From assembly GCF_004795035.1 (NCBI RefSeq), contig NZ_SSBK01000025.1:1-64000 (forward strand): DNA of 64,000 nucleotides, written 5' to 3'. The notes under the pieces were generated by a model. That model made no database searches. It was not told the DNA's origin and saw only the letters and a program-made list of their open reading frames with translations. The first letter of the stretch is position 1; each line of letters begins with the position of its first letter. The DNA comes from Streptomyces sp. A0958 (GTDB lineage Bacteria; Actinomycetota; Actinomycetes; Streptomycetales; Streptomycetaceae). Shown here one piece after another: positions 58,114-64,000 of this stretch. The translations under genes and the position numbers were made by a program.

Positions 58114-58134
58114 TGTCACAACCGCTTTCCCGGC

Positions 58135-58293
58135 TCAGGTCTCCCGGGTCGCGGCCATCCCTATCGTGATCAGCCCCAGCAGCACCCAGCCGAACCAGAG
58201 CCAGCCGTTGCTCCCCAGCGCCACCGTGTAGGCGGTCACCGCCACCAGGGCACCTGCGGTGAGCATTCCCATAGTCTTCGTTGATCCGGGCAT
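58135..58293 (-). CDS. Small (52-aa) membrane protein
   Basis: This ORF gives 52 residues with two hydrophobic segments, MLTAGALVAVTAYTVAL (10-26) and WLWFGWVLLGLITIGM (31-46), joined by GSNG. A strong AGGAGGG lies 7 nt before the ATG and a perfect terminator follows, so it is a real gene despite its size. It lies just downstream of ctaG on the same strand (78-bp gap). Such small proteins often accompany respiratory-complex or assembly genes; the function is unknown. Confidence 0.82.
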   Translation of the reverse strand: MPGSTKTMGMLTAGALVAVTAYTVALGSNGWLWFGWVLLGLITIGMAATRET

Positions 58294-58371
58294 GCGCGCA
58301 CCCTCCTAGGACACAACCTCATCGGCCGCGCGGCCGTGAATGCCATCGTCACCCGGAAGGTGCGTCCACCG

Positions 58372-59322
58372 CTACCGTCCGCGCGCCTGCAACGACGCGA
58401 GATACGCGTTGTACGCCAGCAGCTCCTGGTCCCCGTCCCGGTCCGCGGCCCGATCCGAGCGCTTCGCCGTCCGCTGTTCCGAGCGGTACCACTGGAACAC
58501 CAGGGCCACCAGGACCAGGACCGAGGGGATCTCGCTGAACGCCCAGGCGATGCCGCCCGCCGCGCTCTGGTCGGACAGGGCGTCGATGCCGAGCGAGGCC
58601 GGGGGGTTCTTGTACACCTCCACCATCGGCTGGGACGCCATCATGAGCGCGATCCCGAAGAACGCGTGGAACGGCATCCCGGCGAACAGCTCCAGCATCC
58701 GCATCACGTACCCCGGCCGGTGCGGCCCGGGGTCGACGCCCATGATCGGCCAGAAGAAGAACAATCCGACCGCCAGGAAGTGGACCATCATCGCCAGGTG
58801 CCCGGTCGTCGAGCCCATCAGGTAGTCGAAGAGCGGGGTGAAGTACAAGGCGTACAGGCTGGCGATGAACAGCGGGATCGTGAAGGCGGGATGCGTGACG
58901 ACCTTCATGTACCGGCTGTGCAGCAGCATCAGGAGCAGCTCGCGCGGCCCCTTCGAACCACGCCGCGCGACCGGGAGCGCACGCAGCGCGAGCGTCACCG
59001 GCGCACCCAGCAACAGCAGGATCGGCGACAGCATGCTGATCACCATGTGCTGCACCATGTGCACGCTGAACATGACCATGCCGTAGTCGTTGAGCCGGGT
59101 GCACATCACCAGGGCGATGGTCAGCACACCGACGACGAAGAGCACCGTGCGGCCCACCGGCCACTCGTCCCCGCGCCTGCGCAGCCGCAGCACCCCGTAC
59201 CCGTACAGGAGCAGGGCGAGGACGCAGCCGGCCAGGAAGAACGGGTCCGCGGAGAACTGGAGCCCGCGTCCCAGCGTGAACGGCGGCAGGTCCATGTTCA
59301 TGCCGTGCCCGCTGTGATCCAT
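58372..59322 (-). CDS. ctaG: Cytochrome c oxidase assembly factor CtaG (caa3 type)
   Basis: The product has 316 residues with at least seven membrane helices. CtaG_Cox features: SVHMVQHMVISMLSPILLLLGAPVTLALR with conserved histidines near residues 90-118, FTPLFDYLMGSTTGHLAMMVHFLAVGLFFFWPIMGVDPGP, and MPFHAFFGIALMM. The N-terminus starts MDHSGHGMNM, a His/Met copper-binding-like cluster. The protein is involved in copper insertion or maturation of aa3/caa3 oxidase. The ATG at 59322 begins this motif. Confidence 0.88.
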   Translation of the reverse strand: MDHSGHGMNMDLPPFTLGRGLQFSADPFFLAGCVLALLLYGYGVLRLRRRGDEWPVGRTVLFVVGVLTIALVMCTRLNDYGMVMFSVHMVQHMVISMLSPILLLLGAPVTLALRALPVARRGSKGPRELLLMLLHSRYMKVVTHPAFTIPLFIASLYALYFTPLFDYLMGSTTGHLAMMVHFLAVGLFFFWPIMGVDPGPHRPGYVMRMLELFAGMPFHAFFGIALMMASQPMVEVYKNPPASLGIDALSDQSAAGGIAWAFSEIPSVLVLVALVFQWYRSEQRTAKRSDRAADRDGDQELLAYNAYLASLQARGR

Positions 59323-59388
59323 CTGTTCACTCCCGATGGGAACGCCGGGACGTCCCTGTTTCGTGCTGGTTGTCCCGACCAGAGTAGA

Positions 59389-59422
59389 ACCGCCCCCGGC
59401 CGCGGATGCGGCCGGGGGCGGT
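59389..59422 (-). terminator. Terminator of pfkA
   Basis: A perfect 15-bp stem (59389-59403 with 59408-59422, ACCGCCCCCGGCCGC and its complement) and a 4-nt loop, 19 nt after the pfkA stop on the minus strand. Confidence 0.85.
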
Positions 59423-59440
59423 CTCGGGTCGTCGTGTCGC

Positions 59441-60466
59441 TCAGAGCACGCACTCCGCCTCGGAGTACCGCTCGGCGGGGACCGTCTTCAGCGTCTCCAC
59501 GGCGTGCGCGAGCGGCACCATGGTGATGTCCGTGCCGCGCAGCGCCGTCATCATGCCGAACTCGCCGCGGTGCGCCGCCTCCACCGCGTGCCAGCCGAAG
59601 CGGGTCGCGAGGACCCTGTCGTACGCGGTCGGGGTGCCGCCGCGCTGCACATGGCCGAGGATCACCGGGCGGGCCTCCTTGCCGAGGCGCTGCTCCAGCT
59701 CGATGGAGAGCTGGGTCGCCACGCCCGTGAAGCGCTCGTGCCCGTAGATGTCCTTGACGCCCGACTCGAACTCCATGGAGCCCTGGCGCGGCTTCGCGCC
59801 CTCGGCGACCACGACGATCGCGAACTTCTTGCCGGCCGAGAAGCGGCGGCCCACCAGCTCCGTCAGCTCGTCGATGTCGAAGGGCCGCTCGGGGACGACG
59901 ATGGCGTGCGCACCGGCCGCCATGCCCGAGTGCAGCGCGATCCAGCCGGTGTGCCGGCCCATGACCTCGACGATCATGACGCGCTGGTGCGACTCGGCGG
60001 TGGTCTTCAGCCGGTCGAGCGCCTCGGTGGCCACGCCGACGGCGGTGTCGAAGCCGAAGGTGACGTCGGTGGAGGCGATGTCGTTGTCGATGGTCTTCGG
60101 CACGCCGACGATCGGCAGCCCCGCCTCGGACAGCAGGTTCGCCGCCTTGAGGGTGCCCTCGCCGCCGATCGGGATGATCGCGTCGAGACCGAGATCCTTG
60201 ACGTGGCCCCTGGCCTGCTCGATGCCGCCGCGCAGATGCGCGGGCTGGACCCGGGAGGAACCGAGGATCGTACCGCCGCGGGCGAGGATGCCGCCGACCG
60301 CGTCCAGGTCGAGCTTGCGGTAGTCGCACTCGAGGAGGCCCCGCCACCCGTCGTGGAAGCCGACGACCTCGTCGCCGTGGTCGACCACAGCGCGGTGGAC
60401 GACGGAACGGATGACCGCATTGAGGCCGGGGCAGTCGCCGCCGGAGGTGAGCACACCAATTCGCAT
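59441..60466 (-). CDS. pfkA: 6-phosphofructokinase
   Basis: The product has 341 residues and belongs to actinobacterial group III PFK. It begins MRIGVLTSGGDCPGLNAVIRS (phosphate loop); IIPIGGEGTLKAAN carries Gly at the ATP/PPi-selecting position and VPKTIDNDI the catalytic Asp with Lys in the second selecting position. MGRHTGWIALHSG binds fructose-6-phosphate. Gly plus Lys is the combination seen in ATP-dependent Streptomyces PFKs. Streptomyces usually has several paralogues. ATG 60466 is used; the ORF upstream adds 22 unrelated residues. Confidence 0.94.
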   Translation of the reverse strand: MRIGVLTSGGDCPGLNAVIRSVVHRAVVDHGDEVVGFHDGWRGLLECDYRKLDLDAVGGILARGGTILGSSRVQPAHLRGGIEQARGHVKDLGLDAIIPIGGEGTLKAANLLSEAGLPIVGVPKTIDNDIASTDVTFGFDTAVGVATEALDRLKTTAESHQRVMIVEVMGRHTGWIALHSGMAAGAHAIVVPERPFDIDELTELVGRRFSAGKKFAIVVVAEGAKPRQGSMEFESGVKDIYGHERFTGVATQLSIELEQRLGKEARPVILGHVQRGGTPTAYDRVLATRFGWHAVEAAHRGEFGMMTALRGTDITMVPLAHAVETLKTVPAERYSEAECVL

Positions 60467-60609
60467 TGCCCGGGAAACCTTTGCAACGTGGGCCGACGAC
60501 CGGACCACGTCGTCCGGTTGGATCTCCGCCACCCTACCGGCGCAGGGTGGCGGGACCGAACCGGGCGTCCGCCTGCTGGACTCCGCTCAGCTGAGCGTTT
60601 TCCACCTCA

Positions 60610-61338
60610 TCAGGCGGGCTGTGTGGCGGCCGCGATGCGCTCCGCGCGCAGCGCCTCGTACCACCGGTCGTCGGTGGGCGGGAGCGCGTTCACATCGAGG
60701 GCCAGCTTCAGCAGGAGGTCCGCGATCAGCGGGTTGCGCGCCATCACGGGCCCGTGCATGTACGTGCCGAACACGGTGTCGTTGTACGCGCCCTCCGTGC
60801 CGTCGCCCGTGCCGTTGCCCCGGCCGAACCGCACCCGCGCGAACGGGCGTGCCGTCGGGCCGAGATGCGTGACGCCCTGGTGGTTCTCGAAGCCGGTCAG
60901 CGGCGGAAGACCGAGATGGGGGTCGATGTCCGCGAGCACGTCGCCGACGCACCGCGCGCCCTCGCCGCGGGTCGAGATCACGTCCAGGAGACCGAGACCC
61001 TGCTCGCGCTCACCGAGGTCGTTGACGAACTCGTGGCCGAGGATCTGGTAGCCGGCGCAGACCGAGAAGATGATCGCGCCGTTGGACGCGGCCCGGCTGA
61101 GCCCGCCGTCACGGCGCAGCCGCTCCGCCGCGAGCCGCTGCGGCCGGTCCTCGCCGCCGCCGATCAGGTAGATGTCACCGGAGGTGGGCACCGGCTGGTC
61201 GCTGCGTACGTCGACGCGCGCGACGTCGAGGCCGCGCTGACGGGCCCGGCGCTCCACCACCAGGGCGTTGCCCTGGTCGCCGTAGGTGCTCAGCAGGTCC
61301 GGGTAGACCCACACCAGCCGCAGGCTGTTGTTGCTCAT
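60610..61338 (-). CDS. gatD: Lipid II isoglutaminyl synthase glutaminase subunit GatD
   Basis: The product has 242 residues and is a CobB/CobQ-type class I glutamine amidotransferase. YPDLLSTYGDQGNALVVERRARQRG is the GatD start, LIGGGEDRPQ the oxyanion region, FSVCAGYQILGHEF carries the nucleophile Cys (near 94), and FGTYMHGPVMARNP the His (near 190). It supplies ammonia to MurT to convert D-iGlu of lipid II into D-iGln. ATG 61338 lies 34 bp after the murT stop, so they form one operon. Confidence 0.92.
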   Translation of the reverse strand: MSNNSLRLVWVYPDLLSTYGDQGNALVVERRARQRGLDVARVDVRSDQPVPTSGDIYLIGGGEDRPQRLAAERLRRDGGLSRAASNGAIIFSVCAGYQILGHEFVNDLGEREQGLGLLDVISTRGEGARCVGDVLADIDPHLGLPPLTGFENHQGVTHLGPTARPFARVRFGRGNGTGDGTEGAYNDTVFGTYMHGPVMARNPLIADLLLKLALDVNALPPTDDRWYEALRAERIAAATQPA

Positions 61339-61372
61339 GCTTCGTCCTCTCCGGAGGGGGCCGGGGCCGGGG

Positions 61373-62611
61373 TCAGTTGCCGACACGGCGGCGCAGATCC
61401 TGGAAGGCGGTGTAGTTGGCGATGACCTCGATGCGTCCCGGCGGTGCCTGCTGCACGGCCTCGTCGAGGTTCTCGCAGACCCGGAAGTCGAGTCCGGCCA
61501 CTTCGAGACGGACCGCGAGGTCCAGCTTGCGGTCGCCGAGCACGAAGATCGGGTGGCCCGCGAGCTGGGTGTAGTCCACGTCCCACAGCCACGAGGTGTC
61601 CGTGCCGTCCGCGCCGCGCGCGTTGACCGACAGGATCACCGGGGTGGGCGGCGGGTCGATCAGGGAGAACGTCTCCAGCCAGCCCGCCGGGTTCTTCGCC
61701 AGCAGGAGCCGCAGCTCACGGCCGAGGAAGCTCACCACGTCGTAGCGGCCGGCGACGGCCTGCACCTGGTACATGCGCTCCAGGGCCACCTGGGGCGGCA
61801 CCCCGAAGACGGCGGCGACGGCCGCCGAACTCGTCGCGTTGGCCTTGTTGGCACGACCGGGGAGCTGGAGGTGGATCGGCCACGCCGAACCGTGCGGGTC
61901 GAGCACGTAGTCCCCGTGCAGGACCCAGCTCGGCGGCGGGCGGCGGAAACCGCACTCGCCGCAGAACCAGTCGTCGCCGGGGCGCTGCATGACGCCACCG
62001 CAGGACGGGCAGGACCAGGCGTCGTCCTTCCACGCCTGGCCGGCCGCGACCCACACCACGTTGGGGGAGGAGGAGGCCGCCCAGACGATCAGCGGGTCGT
62101 CGGCGTTGGCGACGATCACGGCCTTGGAGCCGGACAGCCCCTCGCGCCACTTCTCGGCCAGCATCCGCGTCTCCGCGGCCCGGTCCAGCTGGTCGCGCGA
62201 GAGGTTGAGCAGCGCGATCACCTTGGGCGTCGTGTCGCGGGCGACCCCCGCGAGGTACTTCTCGTCGACCTCGATCACGCCGTACTGCGCGTCGGAGCCG
62301 CCGGCCAGGGCCGAGGTGATGCCCGCGGGCATGTTGGCGCCGAGCGCGTTCGACACGACCGGGCCCGCGGCCCGCAGCGCCTCGGCGATCAGCCGTGTGG
62401 TGGTCGTCTTGCCGTTCGTCGCCGACACGAGGATCACGTCCAGGTGCTGCGCCAGCCGCCCGAGCAGGTCGGGGTCGAGCTTGAGCGCCACCCGGCCGCC
62501 GATCACCGATCCGCTGCCCCGCCCGGCCGCCCGCGACACCGCCGCAGCGGCCTTGCCCGCCGTCACGGCCAGCTTGGCCCGCGGCGACAACGGCTCCGTG
62601 TTGCCTGCCAT
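61373..62611 (-). CDS. murT: Lipid II isoglutaminyl synthase ATP-binding subunit MurT
   Basis: The product has 412 residues and is a Mur-ligase-like protein. VSATNGKTTTTRLIAEAL is the P-loop (near 62-80), and IEVDEKYLAGVARDTTPKVIALLNLSRDQLDR is the central motif. A ribbon zinc finger is inserted (CPSCGG...CGECGF, near 200-222), and a C-terminal DUF1727 domain begins near 300. With GatD it amidates the D-glutamate of lipid II, needed for cross-linking in many Gram-positives. ATG 62611 is selected; the longer frame upstream is Arg-rich and not conserved. Confidence 0.93.
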   Translation of the reverse strand: MAGNTEPLSPRAKLAVTAGKAAAAVSRAAGRGSGSVIGGRVALKLDPDLLGRLAQHLDVILVSATNGKTTTTRLIAEALRAAGPVVSNALGANMPAGITSALAGGSDAQYGVIEVDEKYLAGVARDTTPKVIALLNLSRDQLDRAAETRMLAEKWREGLSGSKAVIVANADDPLIVWAASSSPNVVWVAAGQAWKDDAWSCPSCGGVMQRPGDDWFCGECGFRRPPPSWVLHGDYVLDPHGSAWPIHLQLPGRANKANATSSAAVAAVFGVPPQVALERMYQVQAVAGRYDVVSFLGRELRLLLAKNPAGWLETFSLIDPPPTPVILSVNARGADGTDTSWLWDVDYTQLAGHPIFVLGDRKLDLAVRLEVAGLDFRVCENLDEAVQQAPPGRIEVIANYTAFQDLRRRVGN

Positions 62612-62806
62612 CGTCCTAGATCCTCCTTGCATCGGTCCGCCACCCAGCCTATCGATGTCCGGCGCGGGGACGGCACCGCGGCACCGTCCGGCACGTGGAG
62701 TTCCCGTGGAACGGAGGACGCGGGGGAGCGCCGTCCCGTGGTCCACGGCTCCACCGGCCCGGAAATCCGGGTGCGCCAGCGGCCGGGAGCGCGTTACCGT
62801 CGCCGT

Positions 62807-62875
62807 ATGAACGTCTTCGGCCCGATCAACACCGCGACCGCGCGAGCGACCAGCTCGCCGGTTGCCGCCGACTGA
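62807..62875 (+). CDS. 22-aa leaderless ORF before the AlaRS paralogue
   Basis: ATG to TGA encodes 22 residues (starting MNVFGPINTATARA), six of them Ala, with G or C in 19 of the 21 third codon positions that follow the ATG. TACCGT (62795-62800) is 6 nt upstream, the usual leaderless layout. A 5-bp GAAA-tetraloop hairpin (62893-62906) follows the stop, and the AlaRS-like gene starts 126 bp later. It may be a leader peptide. No known peptide family was recognised. Confidence 0.4.
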   Translation: MNVFGPINTATARATSSPVAAD

Positions 62876-63000
62876 CATTCCCTCCCCCCGGCGACCGGAA
62901 ACGGTCCGTCGGTAGTGCCGCGGTGTTCGTGCCCCGGCCGGGTGACTGAACGGTCCCGTTCTCCGGTGCCTCCCCGCTGTGACGCGAAGGAGTCATCCCC

Positions 63001-64000
63001 ATGGACACAGAACAGCTGGCCCGCACATTCGTCGAGTACTTCGAGGAGCGCGGCCACCGTCGCATCGTCGGCTCCACGCTGCTGCCGCCGCCCGGCGACC
63101 CCGTGCTCTTCACCACGTCCGGCATGCACCCGCTCACCCCGTACCTGGAGGGCCGCCCCCACCCGCTGGGCAGCCGGCTGGTCAACGTACAGCGCTGTCT
63201 GCGCACCACCGACCTGGACGAGGTCGGGGACGCCACCCACCTGACCGTCTTCGAAATGCTCGGCACCTGGTCGCTGGGCGACTACGACGGCCCGCGCAGC
63301 CTCGACTGGGGATACGGGCTGCTCACCGAGGGGCTGGGGATCGACCCCGGCCGGCTGCACGCCACCGTGTACGCCGGTGACGACCGGACCGAGCAGGACA
63401 CGGCTTCCCTGCGGCTGTGGCAGGACCTCGGCGTCCCCGTCGAGCTCACCGTGGAGGACAACTGGTGGTCCAACGGCCCGGTCGGACCGTGCGGCCCCGA
63501 CTCGGAGGTCTTCCTGTGGAGCGGTGAGGGCCCGCCCACCTCCACCCCCACGCGGGACGACCGCTGGGTGGAGGTGTGGAACCACGTCACGATGAGCCAC
63601 CGCCGGCTCGACGACGGCTCCCTCGTGCCGCTTCCCCGGCGCAACGTCGACACCGGGCTCGGTCTTGAGCGGCTGGCCACGCTGCTCCAGGGCGGGCGGT
63701 CGGTCTTCGAGTGCGACGTCTTCGACCCCTGGCGCCGCCTCGTACCGGGCCTGTGGCCGCTGGACGAGCCGTCGCTGCGGCTGGTCAGCGATCACCTGCG
63801 CTCCGCCGTCGTCGTCCTCGGTGACGGGGTGCGCCCGGCCGCCACCGGGCGGGGTTACGTGCTGCGCCGCCTGCTGCGACGGGCCCTGACCGTGCTGTGG
63901 CAGGGCGACCCCTCGCGCACCCTCGGCGACCTGCCGCCCGAACTGGTCCGGCACACCCTGGACCACTTCCGGCAGGACGTGGACCCCGGCGTGGTGCTGC
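63001..64000 (+). CDS. Alanyl-tRNA synthetase paralogue (partial)
   Basis: The visible 333 residues form the class II catalytic core of AlaRS: VEYFEERGHRRIVGSTLLPPPGDPVLFTTSGMHPL at the N-terminus, LVNVQRCLRTTDLDEVGDATHLTVFEMLGTWSLGDY (motif 2 region, about 60-95), and NVDTGLGLERLATLLQGG (motif 3). It departs from housekeeping AlaRS, which reads VQKCVRTxDIxxVG...HxTFFEMxGNFSFGDYFK. So it is probably a paralogue, perhaps a short or inhibitor-resistant form. AAGGAG lies 8 nt before ATG 63001. The gene runs off the window end. Confidence 0.85.
   Translation, partial: MDTEQLARTFVEYFEERGHRRIVGSTLLPPPGDPVLFTTSGMHPLTPYLEGRPHPLGSRLVNVQRCLRTTDLDEVGDATHLTVFEMLGTWSLGDYDGPRSLDWGYGLLTEGLGIDPGRLHATVYAGDDRTEQDTASLRLWQDLGVPVELTVEDNWWSNGPVGPCGPDSEVFLWSGEGPPTSTPTRDDRWVEVWNHVTMSHRRLDDGSLVPLPRRNVDTGLGLERLATLLQGGRSVFECDVFDPWRRLVPGLWPLDEPSLRLVSDHLRSAVVVLGDGVRPAATGRGYVLRRLLRRALTVLWQGDPSRTLGDLPPELVRHTLDHFRQDVDPGVVL

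Noticed and set aside
62876..63000. T-box riboswitch before the AlaRS-like gene
   Set aside because: No T-box sequence (TGGNACCGCG-like) or specifier-loop layout could be found; only a short tetraloop stem is present.
62794..63966. A 390-codon minus-strand open frame over the AlaRS-like gene
   Set aside because: The plus strand carries clear AlaRS motifs 2 and 3 and a ribosome site; the minus frame has no recognisable domain and no start signal.

Overview
The window is chromosomal DNA from a Streptomyces or very close relative. It has very high GC content, strong G/C third-position bias, many GTG/TTG starts and many start codons placed 6-9 nt after a -10 hexamer (leaderless transcripts). The gene families are typical of the genus: EF-Tu3, DUF397/HTH/ATPase-like triads, MurT-GatD, a ydaO (c-di-AMP) riboswitch before an NlpC/P60 hydrolase, and TTA codons limited to a regulatory module. 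No rRNA, tRNA, transposase, integrase or CRISPR array was seen.

Layout. 0-11 kb: end of an unknown gene, a VTT-domain membrane protein, the divergent elongation factor EF-Tu3 with an alanine-rich leader ORF and hairpin in front, a spermidine-synthase-like protein, an MFS exporter, a membrane-anchored secreted protein, a hot-dog thioesterase, DedA, two left-handed beta-helix proteins, and a DMT permease paired with a cupin/HTH regulator. 11-22 kb: YigZ-like protein, sbcD-sbcC, two Lrp/AsnC regulators each divergent from a sulfur-related gene (rhodanese; Cys/Met-metabolism PLP enzyme), a DUF885 peptidase-like protein and an ACT-GNAT membrane fusion. 22-30 kb is the most eroded part. It holds a truncated SWIM-type gene under a DNA-damage-type promoter, a frameshifted alpha/beta hydrolase, a NarL-type regulator that has lost its receiver, and a methyltransferase with frameshifts and internal deletions. 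Intact in the same stretch are a MocR/DMT pair and a GntR/ROK pair.

30-43 kb: mug, purB, SGNH hydrolase, two CNNM/CorC membrane proteins, an orphan P450, and a biotin locus (bioB-bioA-bioD on the minus strand, bioF divergent). 42.5-46.6 kb: a WhiJ-like triad (DUF397, HTH, ATPase-like) with two TTA codons, a riboswitch-controlled cell-wall hydrolase, and a small locus joining a ClpP paralogue without its catalytic Ser and His, a 102-aa partner and a divergent Phd-type antitoxin with no toxin. 46.6-50.2 kb: an epimerase, an acyltransferase, and a sigma factor fused through a membrane segment to an extracellular CAP domain.

50.3-57.3 kb: a cellulolytic cluster, GH10 xylanase -> GH48 -> GH6 cellobiohydrolase. 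Each ends in a CBM3-type module, and a perfect CebR box lies in front of the first gene. 57-64 kb: about 1 kb without recognisable genes, then a 52-aa membrane protein, ctaG, pfkA, gatD-murT and, running off the end, an alanyl-tRNA-synthetase paralogue preceded by a small leaderless ORF. From memory, the order tuf3...sbcCD...purB...bio...pfkA...murT resembles the SCO1321-SCO1212 part of S. coelicolor; this was not checked. All functions are inferred by reading the sequence, and no database was searched.
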